A stretch of DNA of 64,000 nt from Sorex araneus (GCF_027595985.1 NC_073311.1:47319963-47383962); one strand, 5' to 3'; positions 18,051 through 28,848 are shown, numbered from the stretch's first letter. Made by a program: numbers and translations. The notes: a model not told the origin generated them from the letters alone.

Positions 18051-19146
18051 AGGAGAACTATTTTTACTCACCGGAAGGAAGCCAGATCCTGCCCAGACAG
18101 CTTCAGTGGGACTCGGCTGGGCTAAAGAGGGCAAAGAGGAAGGGAGAGTCAGCCCCAGGGCAGTGGGTGCTGAGGGCTGCTGGGCATCCTTCCGGCTTGC
18201 CCCTCCACCTGGACTGTGGGGTCACTGTCTCCTACACATCTCCTGTGCGCGGACCCTTCTCCAGAGTCTTGTCTCTAAGAAGACGTCCATTGCCCTGAAG
18301 ACCTGATTCGGCTGCCTTTGAGGGCTCCCTTCCCGCTCACCCCTGGGCAGCGGTTAGAGCAGTCAGAGGCAGCCAGTAATTGCCAGTGGTGTTATTTTTT
18401 TTTTGTCCCTGTCTGGCAGGCCGGTTTCTGCACCCAGGACAGCCTCCCCTCCAGGAGGACAGGAAGCAGCCTTGCCCATGTCTCTGCACGTGGCCTTGGA
18501 AGGTCCCAGGAGGGCGGAGCCTGCGCCCATGAGCAAGTTTTCGTGGCAGGTGGGGAGATGCACAGAAATAAGGGCTGGATTGTGTGTGGTGCGGCTCAGA
18601 AATGAAAGGGAGCTGAGAAAGCCCGGCAGCCTTCTGGGGCAGGATCTGGCGGGGGCCAAGTCTGGAAACGGGCTTTGCCGGGGAGGGCTGCGGCTCTGTG
18701 TCAGCACTGAGCTCAGAGGGGGTGCCTCCGCCCTCGCCCTGTTGTGGGGGTTGCGAGAGGCCAGCTTTGGGGACAAAGGTCTCCTTTTTACTCCTGGGGA
18801 TTTGTTCAGGCCCCGGAGTTCTCAGAGGCGGCCGGCCACCAGGCAGTTAGGGGGAGTCGGGGGACATGCTTGCCGGCGGTCAAACTCCGTATCTAGGCAC
18901 GTGCTCCAGCCTCGAGCCCATCTTCCCACCCAGGCGCCCCACATTTCAGCCTCCCCTCTTCTCCCGAGCCTTGAAAGGTTTGCCCTCACCCCCTATTCCC
19001 ATTTCTAAGGTCCCCCTTCTCACTCCAAAGCCGGTCTTGCTGCTTTATTAACATAAAGATAGGGGGGGAATTAACCCTCTGCTGGTTCTCAGAAGTTGCC
19101 CAAGGATACATTTTTTTTGAAGTTGATTCAGACCCTTGGCAGACAC
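18051..19146. other. Unique intergenic sequence, no gene seen
   Basis: About 1.1 kb of moderately GC-rich single-copy DNA. Open frames up to about 200 codons exist (18403-19008) but have no family resemblance and no splice or promoter context. Confidence 0.45.
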
Positions 19147-19160
19147 AAGAAAGGAAGGTT

Positions 19161-19352
19161 GGGGGCTGGAGCGGTAGCACAGCGGGTAGGGCGTTTGCCT
19201 TGCACTCGGCCGACCTGGGTTCGATTCCCAGCATCCCATATGATCCCCTGAGCACTGCCAGGGGGTAATTCCTGAGTGCATGAGCCAGGAATAACCCCTG
19301 TGCATCACCGAGTGTGACCCAGAAAGCCAAAAAAAAATTAAAAAAAAAAAAA
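19161..19352 (+). mobile_element. Family A SINE
   Basis: Complete copy with GGTTCGATTCC and GTGTGACCCAGAAAGCC, then a long A tail. Flanks AAGAAAGGAAGGTT (before) and AAGAAAGGAAGTTT (after) are the target-site duplication. Confidence 0.92.
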
Positions 19353-20380
19353 AGAAAGGAAGTTTGTCCTCAGTTTCTCCCTCCCCTGAGCCCGATACGC
19401 AGAGGGGTAACCTGGGGAGGGCTCCACTCTTTCCAGGGCCTCCCCCCCACCCCCCACCCCCACCTTTCCCCACCCTATTCTCTGGGAAGCAATGACAGGG
19501 AAGGGCTCACTCTTGGGCCCGGAAACAGAACCTCCGGGGTCCCAAATGCAGCTGTGTGCCCTCCCCGAAGCCCCGGCAGCCCGTGGCTGAGAGAAAAGCA
19601 TGACCCAGAGCCGCTGCGTCTCCAGGGGAGCCCTGCTCGGAGCGTGGCCTGGCCCGGCCGTCTGGGCTGAAAGGCTGCGATGGTGTCTGGCTGCCTCCGT
19701 GGCAGGAGGCGCCTGGGGGTGTGGCCCGCCCCGTTTGCTGGGAGGATCTCCCGCCTCCGAGGGAATTTCCTTCCTTCCAGATGTGTGCCCTGCTCTCCCC
19801 TCCCCCCGCCCCAGGGTGCCTGCTGGTGAAGGGGCGTGGAGGGGAGGGGCGGCCAGGCCTCTGGTCCCTGGCGGGGAGGCAGGGCCCTCCCTGCTGGACT
19901 GCACGTCAGGAGGAGCAAGCCAGGACTTCTCAAGCCTCAGCCTCAACTAAGCCCCTATGTGGGGAATGAGGCGCCCCCCACCCACCCCGTGCCCTGTAGT
20001 CGTGGCAGGGTGTTAAATCTGGGCTCTGGGTGACTGGGGTCCACCTCAGCATCTCCCCCGCCCGGGGCATCCGTGTCGCGGGTCCTGGGTACTGGGTCCT
20101 GGGTGCCGGGTGTCCTAGCTCCGAGCAGGAGGGGAGCCACTGCCAGCTCCCACGCCCTGTGCTCCTTCACCCACTGTCCTGTCTTTCCTCCAAGCCGCCG
20201 AGTGCGTTTCAGAAAACCTGACTAGTAAGTCAGTTCTCCCCTCCCGGCCCCTCCTGGAACCCACCTCATCCCAGCACCCTGGAAACCAGCACCAGGTTAC
20301 TCCGGAATCACCCCTGGCTCCCCTCCCCGCTCCCTCCACCAAAGCCTCTCATGTTTGCAAATCTGTCCGAGGGTGTGAGG
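19353..20380. other. Unique GC-rich intergenic sequence, no gene seen
   Basis: Single-copy DNA with open frames on both strands (for example 19338-19946 minus) but no recognisable protein. Confidence 0.4.
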
Positions 20381-20384
20381 GTTG

Positions 20385-20535
20385 GGGGCTACACCCGGTG
20401 GTGTTTTGGGGCTGCTCCTGGCTCTAGAGTGCTCAGGGATCCCCCACCCACCCACTCACCCCACTGCAGTGCCAGGCATGGAACTCAGGCGTCCTGCAGG
20501 CACGGCCTGCGCACTGCCCTCTGGGCTCAGCCAAA
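20385..20535 (-). mobile_element. Family A SINE remnant
   Basis: On the plus strand the pattern GGCTACACCCGGTGGTG, GCTGCTCCTGGCTCTAGAGT, GCTCAGGGATCC and GCACTGCCCTCTGGGCTCAG is a decayed antisense copy. Confidence 0.5.
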
Positions 20536-20977
20536 GCTCATCGGTTTTACCCTCCAACTGCCACCTGCAGCTCTGACGTCTCAACAGCTGCAGGGCTCTC
20601 GAGTGACTCCCTTGTCCCCAGGTGGCTGGAAGGAGCCCGGCCCAGCCTCCCCACTGCCCAGAGCAATCCCTGGGAAACACTGTGGATCGTGTCACACCCG
20701 CACGAACCTCACCCAGTCAGTGAAAGGCAAGGTCCTCCCAGCCACCACGGTCCCCGTGGCCTGGCCCCTGCGCCCGCCTGATCTCGTCCCCTCCCGCCTG
20801 GCCCCATGTTGCATCCACCCAACCCACCGTCCTCTTTTTTTTGCACAACAGGCCATGGTCGAACGCTGGGTCTTGCTGTATTTGTTTCCCCTGCCTGGTG
20901 AACGCTTATGTGGCTGTGGCATTCAACTCAAGTGTCCCCCTGAAAGACTGGTCCTTGACCGTCTCTTAGAAAAGGGG

Positions 20978-21158
20978 GCCTGGGGCAATAGTACAGCAGG
21001 GAGGGCATTTGCCTTCCAACCTGGGTTCGATTCCCAGCAAGTGGTGGTGGCCGCAAGCACCGCCAGGAGTAATTCCTGAGTGCAGAGCCAGGAGTAGCCC
21101 CTGTGCATCGCCAGGTGTGACCCAAAAAGCAAAAAAAGGAAAAAAAAAAAAAAAGAAA
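20978..21158 (+). mobile_element. Family A SINE with internal deletion
   Basis: Head GGGCCTGGGGCAATAGTACA, GGTTCGATTCCCAGCA, then body and tail. The CATCCCATATGG segment is replaced by AGTGGTGGTGGCCGC, and part of the region before box B is deleted. Confidence 0.87.
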
Positions 21159-21159
21159 A

Positions 21160-21340
21160 GGCCAGGGACCAGTGAGATTGTACAGCAGATAGGGCACTTG
21201 CTTTGCACACGACCGACCCAGGTTCAATCCCCAGCTGCCCATATGGTCCCCTGAGCACCACCAGGAGTGATGCCTGAGTGCAGAGCCAGAGGTAACCCCT
21301 GTGCATCACTGGGTGTGACCCAAAAATATAGAAAAAGAAT
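21160..21340 (+). mobile_element. Family A SINE, older
   Basis: Head CCAGGGACCAGTGAGATTGT, GGTTCAATCCCCAGC, full body and GTGTGACCCAAAAATATAG. It directly follows the previous copy. Confidence 0.87.
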
Positions 21341-21394
21341 ATCACTGCCCTGACTTAGTCTATACTAAGCTCCTTTACCTTTCTCTTCTACTTT

Positions 21395-21588
21395 GCAATA
21401 AACTTTTTGGCACCCCATATGGCCCCAGAGTCCAGGCAGGAGTGATGTGTGATGAGGTTGAGATCTGAGGTCGGGTAAACCATACATATGGAATTTGATC
21501 TTGACTGATTGTAAAGGTGGGAGCTATGAATAACTTTGTAAATTACAGTACCTCAATAAAAAAAAAATTAAAAATAAATAAATAAATC
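21395..21588 (+). mobile_element. L1-type 3' end fragment (tentative)
   Basis: Ends AACTTTGTAAATTACAGTAC followed by CTCAATAAAAAAAAA, similar to the 3' ends of the L1 and composite elements elsewhere here. The 5' limit is not clear. Confidence 0.45.
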
Positions 21589-21592
21589 ACTG

Positions 21593-21838
21593 GATCACTG
21601 TCATCCCGTTGTTCATCAATTTACTCGAGTGGGCGCCAGTAATGTCTCCATTCGTCCCAGGTCTGAGATTTTAGCAGCCTCTTCTTACTCATCTTTCCCA
21701 ACAATTGGAGGCTTCTTTCAGGGCCAGGGGAATGAGACCTGTTGTTGTTACTGTTTTTGGCGTATCGAATATGCGACGGGGAGCTTGCCAGGCTCTGCGG
21801 TGTGGGCAGGATACTCTCGGTAGCTTGCCGGGTGAGGC
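21593..21838 (-). mobile_element. Family B body without tRNA head, long form
   Basis: The minus strand carries the family B body (GGCAAGCTACCGAGAGTATC, GCAGAGCCTGGCAAGCTCC, CCAAAAACAGTAACAACA, GGAGACATTACTGGCGCCC, a GATGACAGTGATCCAGTG tail). It lacks the tRNA head, and it has about 80 extra bases (about 21654-21733) that every other family B copy in the window lacks. Confidence 0.75.
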
Positions 21839-22828
21839 TTGGCCCGAGCATGTGGAAAGCGGCCTGGAGCATGGCAGGCGGTTGGGTAGTGGAGGTCAGC
21901 TGCCAGGGCTGGGTCCCTTGGGGCGGGGAGGGCTCTCACCCCCCCTCCCCCGGGGCTTCCTGGAGTGGAGTCCAGAGGCATGGCTATGGCCATACATACA
22001 TACATACATACGTACATACATAAAATAAGGGAAATAAATCACTGTCCAGGCCGAGACGTTAGCCTCGCCCAGCTCGTCTTTACCGTGGTGTTCCTCTCCT
22101 TGGGCAGCCTGTGCATTTGTGCCTTTGCATTGCCCATCTCTTCTCAGCAGCCGGAAGCACCCCAGGTGGCACCTGTGCTCGCTCACTCGGGTACCCAGTC
22201 CCCACAGCACTGCCGGGCAAGGCGCCGAAAGCCAGCACCTGGCACGGATTTCACATTCTGGAAAAGCCCCTCCCCAGAGCCCCTTCCATCAGCCCCTGGG
22301 GAAAGGCCTGTGGCGGAGAGAAAGGCAGTGAAGAATAACCCCCCCGCCCCGCCCCCGGGAACCGCCGCGCCACGGAAAAGGACGTGATGGAGAAGCCGTC
22401 CAGCTGCGAGGACCCACAGCACTGCAGCGAGTCAGCGTTTCAGTAACGTCCTGCGTGCAGGGGCCTGTCCTGCTGCCCTGTTAGCTTTGCTGGGGCCACC
22501 CTGACAGTGCTGGTCCCCTTTACCGATCGATGAGGAACGGGCATCCCCAGCCCCACAGGGCCAAAGCAGGGCTGCATCCTCTGGTCCTTGCCTTGCTTTT
22601 TTTTTTTTTTTTTTTTTTACCTGTTCGCTAAGAACCATGAGGAAGGACCCGCTGGACCTCCTGAGTATGTCTGGAAGTTTCCTTCTCCCTTCTACCCCCA
22701 CCAACACCAAAACTTTTGTTCTGAATTAAAGTTCTTTGTGCTCTATTATCAGTAGGTGTTTGATTTCTGCATCTCTTTTATATCTCTGTGTGCTAAAGGT
22801 GGCGTCAAAATGTCAGGTGGGGGAGTAG
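21839..22828. other. Unique intergenic sequence with T run
   Basis: Includes a short (CATA)n at 21993-22023 and a T run at 22597-22618. I recognise no gene; open frames are short and unconvincing. Confidence 0.4.
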
Positions 22829-22995
22829 AGCCAGAGAAGTGGGGACAGCAGGTCAGTTAGGCCTTTGCCTTCCATGTCACGGATCCCGGTTCTATCCCTG
22901 GCACCGAGTGTGGTCCCCCGAGTACTGCCAGGACTGACGCCGGAGCACAGAGCAGCCCTGAGCACAGCTGGGTAGAAACCCAGAAGGGGGCGAAA
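22829..22995 (+). mobile_element. Family A SINE, old
   Basis: Diverged head (GAGCCAGAGAAGTGGGGACA), box B-like GGTTCTATCCC and GAGCACAGAGCAG body. Its A tail is lost. Confidence 0.7.
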
Positions 22996-23347
22996 GGGCT
23001 CACGCGTGGAAACCATTTAAGAAGCCTTGTTCTAGGAGAATCCAGTCCCCGTGCTCCTCTCCATCCTTCGGGATCCCGAGACAGGGAAGAGGGCGTGGGG
23101 AACGGAGTGGGTTGGGTTCTTACGAGGTTGCGTGACACTGAAAAGAAGCAGTTATCTACCTCGTCTGCTGCGGTTCCCCTGATTACAGAGCAGGCTGGAT
23201 AATTCACAGGATCCACGGGAAGGAGTGAATATGAAAAAGACTATTATTATAAGCAAATTACACATACACAGTTGCCATGGGTGTGTGCCAACTGGATCAA
23301 CCCAGCCCCCTCTGTAGTTCAGAGCCTATGTGGATATTTTCAGCTAT
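22996..23347. other. Unique spacer, no feature
   Basis: No gene or repeat recognised. Confidence 0.35.
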
Positions 23348-23362
23348 AGAAAAACTCAAAGA

Positions 23363-23545
23363 GGGCTGGAGCGATAGCACAGCGGGTAGGGCGTTTGCCT
23401 TGCACGCGGCCGACCCGGGTTCTAATCCCAGCATCCCATATGGTCCCCTGAGCACCGCCAGGAGTAATTCCTGAGTGCAGAGCTAAGAGTAACCCCTGTG
23501 CATTGCGAGGTGTCACCGAAAAACCAAAAAAAGAAACCAAAAAAA
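23363..23545 (+). mobile_element. Family A SINE with 15-bp TSD
   Basis: Complete young copy. Perfect target-site duplications AGAAAAACTCAAAGA lie at 23348-23362 and 23546-23560. Confidence 0.95.
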
Positions 23546-23560
23546 AGAAAAACTCAAAGA

Positions 23561-25262
23561 ATATCTGCAAAACGGTGATTTGTAGAAACCTAGGACCGTG
23601 GTGGGGTTTCAGTAAGACCAAATGAGGAAGGCTTCCAGGATGCTCTCTTTCAGCGGAAGGGAGACGATCTGTGATGGGCGCTTTATCCGGTCCCCACCAG
23701 GCCGTGGGTTCTAGACAGCAAAATCCTGGCTCATCCCAGTACTGTGTGATGGGTGGGTGGACAGTTGACGGGAAGAAAGTTCCTTTGATTCAAGCCCAGA
23801 CCTAGGACAAGCCACATGAACCCGACTTCTCCATGCCCCCACTCCCTGGCACCCTGCCCCCATCAGGGCACCCTGGCAGGAGCACGCTAATCTAGCGCTT
23901 GCCAAGGAGAGAGGAAAGGGAGTGGGAGGCGACGGGTGAGGGGCCCAGGAGTCTTCCCTGAGAAGATGACGTTTGAGTCAAGACCCAAAGGGAGTTCGGG
24001 AGCCAGTCCTGGAAGAGGAGCTTGCATGACTAAACGAGTAGCGTGCCTGCCACCTGGTCCACACTCTGTGTGGCCATCACTGTCATTCTCATCGCCCCTC
24101 GCTCCTTCCCAGCACCCCGTCCCTGCCTCCGCCCCGAGTCGAGGGTCCCTGGCAGGCAGGCGGCTGTCCCGAGCTGGTAGTATCCTCTGCTCAGCCCTGG
24201 ACGTTCCGTTGTTTTGGAGACATTGATTGCTTCCTTCTTCCGTCCATACAGCCTCGAAGTGCTGCCAGGGCTGTCTGCAAACACAGCTCATAAATATTCA
24301 GCCTCAGCGGCATGTTTCCGCCTTCAGAAAGAGAGGGATACCCAGGGGTTCACATTTCTCGTTTCTTTTTTTTTTTTCCCCATCTGTCCCGGGTCCCTTC
24401 ATTTTATTGCAGCCCTTAAGGGAATGGCCAGTGTGGGGGCTGTGGACATTTTCATCAGCTTCGGGGCGCCTCTTGGACCCAGTGCCCAGGACCAGAAGCC
24501 CGCTGACCAGAGAGGGTTCTCCGTAGCAGGGCTGGGTGAGAGAGGGGCAATGAGGCTTTCAGTAAGAAACCTGCAACACAGTGATACTACACCGGTTACG
24601 GCTGCTTGCCTGGGATGTGGTGGACCCTATCCCATCCCCTGGGATACCCAGAACCCCCTCTTAGCCCTCCAAAAATGCATATTCCCGTAGACACAGTGAC
24701 CAGGGCAGTCACGCAGGAGCCTCGTCCGGTGAGTGGAGGAGACTGGGACCCTCAGGGAACGACACCCCTGAAGCCCCCTCTGAGGAAGGAGCCTTGCAGG
24801 GCGACCACACACTTTCCCGCAGTGAGGACATCCGTCTTCGGACCTACTTCTAGACTCTACTTCCCTGAGCTGGGTTTCCGGGTCCACTCTGCAAGGGAAG
24901 GAACACACGTGCTGGCCTTCCCGACCCAGCGCTCCAATGCGGAGGTGCTTCCCTGGACCCTTCGCTGTCTAGTCAGCGGGACTTGCTGTATTCACCCCCT
25001 TTGCGGCTCCAATGCCCCGAGCCCCCAGGACAGTCCAAGATGCTTTCTAAAGCCTGCCCGGGGGCACAGAGCATCACGGCTCCTCCCATGGCCCCTCCTA
25101 TATGTCCTCTCTCCTGGTTCCCCACAGCCAGGCTGGCCTTTCTTCTCTTCTAGAATGGATACACCTCCCCTCTTCTGGGAAGAGAGCGCTGGCTTTAGAG
25201 TCAGGAAGGCAGAGAAAAGGAACGTGTCCTCTAGAGATTTTTTTCAAAAAGAAAAATTTATC
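23561..25262. other. Unique intergenic sequence, no gene seen
   Basis: About 1.7 kb of single-copy DNA. Several moderate open frames (longest 24606-25394 plus, which runs into the next SINE) have no recognisable domains. Confidence 0.45.
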
Positions 25263-25282
25263 TTAAAAATACCAAAAAAGAA

Positions 25283-25458
25283 GGGCTGGAGTGATAGCAC
25301 AGCGGGTAGGGCGTTTGCCTTGCATGTGGCCGACCCGGGTTCGATCCCCGGCATCCCATATGGTCCCCCAAGCACTGCCAGGAGCAATTCCTGAGTGCAA
25401 AGCCAGGAGTAACCCCTGAGCATCGCTGGGTGTGACCCAAAAAGCAAAAAAAAAAAAA
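25283..25458 (+). mobile_element. Family A SINE
   Basis: Complete young copy with GGTTCGATCCCCGGC. AAAAATACCAAAAAAGAA before it and AAAATACCAAAAAAAGAA after it form the target-site duplication. Confidence 0.94.
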
Positions 25459-25494
25459 AAAATACCAAAAAAAGAATAATAATAATAAAGGCAT

Positions 25495-25572
25495 CAGGGA
25501 TATGGCTCAGTGGTAGAGCATGTGACTAGCATATGTGTGGCCCTGGTTTTAGTCCTCAGCACCACACACAGA
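25495..25572 (+). mobile_element. tRNA-Ala/ID-like SINE or tRNA pseudogene
   Basis: This segment is unlike the local SINE head. GGGATATGGCTCAGTGGTAG then AGCATGTGACTAGCATATGT looks like the 5' half and anticodon arm of a tRNA-Ala-type molecule, with box A TGGCTCAGTGG intact, and GGTTTTAGTCC is a degraded box B. It ends in CTCAGCACCACACA and an A-rich stretch. The layout recalls rodent ID/BC1 sequences, known to derive from tRNA-Ala. An independent origin in shrews, or a plain tRNA pseudogene, are both possible. Confidence 0.6.
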
Positions 25573-25682
25573 GAAAATAGCTAAAATGGAAAAAATAAGA
25601 GGGGACAAAAGGGGCCGTCCAGAACATTGTAAGCTATAGACCGGAAGTCATAGAAATCCTTTCTTTCAAGAGTCAGGATTTG

Positions 25683-25858
25683 GGGGCCGGAGCGATAGCA
25701 CAGCAGGTAGGGCATTTGCCTTGCACTCGGACGACCTGGGTTCAATCCCCGGCATCCCATATGGTCCCCCAAGCACTGCCAGGAGTAATTCCTGAGTGCA
25801 AAGCCAGGAGTAACCCCTAAGCATCGCTGGGTATGACCCTAAAAGTAAAAAAAAAAAA
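25683..25858 (+). mobile_element. Family A SINE with 14-bp TSD
   Basis: Complete copy. Perfect duplications AGAGTCAGGATTTG lie at 25669-25682 and 25859-25872. Confidence 0.95.
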
Positions 25859-25872
25859 AGAGTCAGGATTTG

Positions 25873-26430
25873 CTTCCGCACCTGTCTGATACCAACCACC
25901 ACCACCATCCCCTGTCTCCGTGTGTCTGTCTCTGTCTGTCTCTCCCTCTCTGTCTCTTTGTCTGTCTGTCTATCTGTCCCTTCCTCCGTCCCTCCCGTCC
26001 CTCCCAGTCCTCATTGCTTCCTGAACAGTGGCCTCCAATATAGACTGACTAGCTCAATCCCAGAGTAAATATTTTATGTCAACTTATACTTCTGGGCAGC
26101 TGGGGAAATCAGTGTTCACTGATCACAGACGCCGGTTCTAAAGGAGTTTTCAAACAACAGGGATATCCGTCAATATTTGTGCACCCCCTGCCGCTGGAGC
26201 CAGCCATCCCAGCCTTGGGGCTCTGCTCCGGGAAGCAGCCTAGTCACCAGCCAGGAGCCTCTGTGCGTGCCTGCTGTGTGGTACCCAGGTCGGGGCTGCA
26301 CATCACAAACAGAATCACCCCAGAATCTGGCAGAACGTCAACGGCACCATGTCTACTCTTACCACTCTCTCGGAAATGTCAAGAGGATGCACCCACATGC
26401 ACACACACAAATTAGGTAACAAGATCAATG
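25873..26430. other. Unique spacer with CTGT-rich stretch
   Basis: A CTGTCT/CCTC low-complexity run lies at about 25920-26005; the rest is single-copy DNA without a recognised feature. Confidence 0.45.
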
Positions 26431-26782
26431 GGAGGAAGGAGGGAAGGAAGGAAGGAAGGAAGGAAGGAAGGAAGGAAGGAAGGAAGGAAGGAAGGAAGGA
26501 AGGAAGGAAGGAAGGAAGGAAGGGAGGAAGGGAGGAAGGGGAGGGAAGGATGGAGTGAAGAAGGGAGGGAGGGAAGAAGGGAGGGAGGGAAGGAGGGAGG
26601 AGGAAGGAATGAAGGAGGAAGGAAGGGAGGGAGGGAAGAAGGAAGGAAGGAAGGAAGGAAGGAAGGAAGGAAGGAAGGAAGGAAGGAAGGAAGGAAGGAA
26701 GGAAGGAAGGAAGGAAGGAAGGAAAAAAAGAGGAAGAGAGAGAAAGAAAAAAGGAGGGAGGGAGGGAGGGAGGAGAGAGAGA
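26431..26782. repeat. (GGAA)n tetranucleotide array, two long blocks
   Basis: About 350 bp of near-pure GGAA/GGGA. Two long perfect GGAA blocks (about 26441-26525 and 26639-26725) flank a degenerate GGGAGGAAGG-type centre. Confidence 0.96.
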
Positions 26783-27270
26783 GAAGAAAAATAACCCAAA
26801 TTTCAAAATTAAAAAATAAAATGAGCAGAAAGAGAAAATCAATCGGCTACCCATCCCCCCTCATTGAGGCGGTGAGTGTCTGTGTTTATACCCTTCCCAC
26901 TTGTTTGCACGGTCACCTCCCCCTTCCTTAGGGAGTGTCCCTCAGAGAGGACCAGGGCTTCCAAGAGCCAAGTTTACATCTTCCGTCTTTGCAAACTGGT
27001 TGTTAAAACAGTCAGCCCTGGAAATCCGTTCTCTGCCTGTTTACTCACTGGGCACGGGAGAGCTTCTGGGCCATGCAATCCGTAAACAATATGTATCAGA
27101 CCTATTTTATACTTTCCTGGAGAGCCAGTAGCTAAGCATTCACCAGCACACCACTACAGAGGGCTGAGCTGCAGAGATAAGCCCTCGGATTTATGGATAC
27201 TTAACCCATGACACAGCAGCGCCGGGTGCATGAAGCAGAGGGAGGCAGGTCTCTTCAACAAAAGAGGGAC
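26783..27270. other. Unique spacer, no feature
   Basis: A-rich start after the microsatellite, then single-copy sequence with no gene recognised. Confidence 0.35.
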
Positions 27271-27274
27271 TGTG

Positions 27275-27834
27275 AAAACTGCAGAGCCTCGTGCAGAAAG
27301 TGAAACTGGATCAGAGCCTCACATCACACACAAAAAGCCCATGCTCAGTGGATTCAGAAAATCTCAAGATTAGACCAGAATCCCTGAAATACATTGAGGA
27401 AAACCTAGGCAGAACTCTCCAGGGTCTACAAGCCAGCGGTGTCTTCAGTGGCTCAACTACAACGGCAAGAGGACAAAAATAAACAAATGGGGCTGTATCA
27501 AATCGGAAACATTTTACATGGCAACATAAAAAGAAAGACACGTTATTAAATGGAAGAAAGCATTCACGCATCACGCATTAGATAAAGGGCTAATATCCAA
27601 GGTAAAGCACTCACAAAGCTCAACAACGACAAAACAACCACCCCATCAAAAAAAAAATAGAAAAGGACAGAGGAAATGGACAACCCATCAACCCATCACC
27701 CCAAGAGGACATACGGGTGGCCCCGAGACAAGGAAAAAGTGGGTTGTGCACAAGGAACGCTCATTCACGGTTGGTGGGAACATCATCTGGGTTAGCCTCT
27801 GTGGAAAACTGCATGGAGCTTCCTCACAAAAATA
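27275..27834 (+). mobile_element. L1 fragment: end of ORF2, interrupted
   Basis: Translation in the plus frames shows the decayed C-terminal part of an L1 reverse transcriptase protein (for example KYIEENLGRTLQGLQ, then in other frames a NKWGCIKSETFYMAT-type stretch and SKVKHSQSSTT-like end), with stops and frameshifts. The L1 3' sequence TTCACGGTTGGTGGGAACAT and GGAAAACTGCATGGAGCTTC follows. The element resumes at 28849 after nested insertions. It is not functional. Confidence 0.85.
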
Positions 27835-27843
27835 GGAATAGAG

Positions 27844-28015
27844 GAGCTGGAGCAATAGCACAGCGGGTAGGGCATTTGCCTTGCACACGGCCAACCCGAG
27901 TTCGATTCCCAGCATCCCATATGGTCCCCTGAGCACTGCCAGGAGTAATTCCTGAGTGCAGAGCCAGGAGTAACTCCTGTGCATCGCAAGGTGTGACCCA
28001 AAAAGAAAAAAAAAA
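27844..28015 (+). mobile_element. Family A SINE nested in the L1
   Basis: Complete copy. Duplication AATAGGAATAGAG (27831-27843) recurs as GGAATAGAG (28016-28024). Confidence 0.94.
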
Positions 28016-28024
28016 GGAATAGAG

Positions 28025-28848
28025 ACACCGACAGCTGAGTTATTCCAGCTGGACCTGGCCACCCCCCGGCCCAGATCTCAGGAGCCATAGGGGGACAGAG
28101 GCCTGCAAAGGTGCAGAGCTCCAGCCAGCTCCTGCTCCCACCACTGACCCAGCTTCCGAGATCTCGGGGAGACGCCAGAGAGACATCTGCAGCTGATGGT
28201 CCCAGCCCCAAGACTGCCGAGGAGTGAGGCCCAGCTACTCCTCCCATCTTCACAGAGCCAACAGCCTGGGAGAAGCACGGGGAATTAGACGGGAAACTTG
28301 AATAGAAGCCCACTACACTCAGTGAGTGGAAACGAGGGTTACTCACACCTACAGCTCAGTAAATCCTCAGGCTGTGACTTTTGCAACACCATCAGGAGAC
28401 AGGTGCAGTAACATACAATATAAAGTGCATGATTTAGTGCTCACTGATGGGCTGGAGCGATAGTCACGCAGCCGACCTGAGTTCGATTCCTCTGTCCCTC
28501 TCGGAGAGCCCGGCAAGCTACCAAGAGTATCGAGTCCGCACAGCAGAGCCTGGCAAGCTACCGGTGGCGTATTGGATATGCCCAAAACAGTAACAATAAG
28601 TCTCTCAATGAGAGACATTACTGGTGCCCGCTCGAGCAAATTGATGAGCAACGGGATGACAGTGATACAGTGATACAGTGATGAATGGAGCAGGCCGGGG
28701 AGGTGGGGGCAGGGGGACACTGGTGGCGGGAAGGGCATGTTGGAAGCAGGACTGGTATTGGGCCATTGAATGCCTGAAACAATTGCACGGTGAACAACGT
28801 TGTAAATCACGGTGTTTAAATCAAGTTTCCAATTAAAGAAAATATTTT
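28025..28848 (+). mobile_element. Composite retroelement C: GC-rich module plus L1-type 3' UTR, nested in L1
   Basis: A GC-rich 5' part (about 28050-28250, with GAGACGCCAGAGAGACATCT) is followed by an AT-richer linker and an L1-type 3' end (GGGGACACTGGTGGCGGGAA, GTTGTAAATCACGGTGTTTA, A-rich tail). It interrupts the host L1, whose 3' UTR continues at 28849 with GAAGAAAAGTAGAGTTTCCA. Without the SINE nested inside it (28449-28682) it is about 590 bp. Its 5' module shows no clear similarity by eye to those of the other two composites. Confidence 0.55.
28449..28682 (+). mobile_element. Family B SINE with deleted head, nested in composite C
   Basis: GGGCTGGAGCGATAG jumps directly to TCACGCAGCCGACC, losing the middle of the tRNA head. 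The body is complete, and the tail is three GATACAGT-type units. Confidence 0.88.

Noticed and set aside
24606-25394. 262-residue plus-strand open frame as a possible gene
   Set aside because: It ends by running into a SINE head, shows no domain, and has no splice or promoter context. Most likely chance.
27275-27834. L1 ORF2 remnant as a candidate functional reverse transcriptase
   Set aside because: Only the C-terminal part is present, with stops, frame changes and nested insertions.
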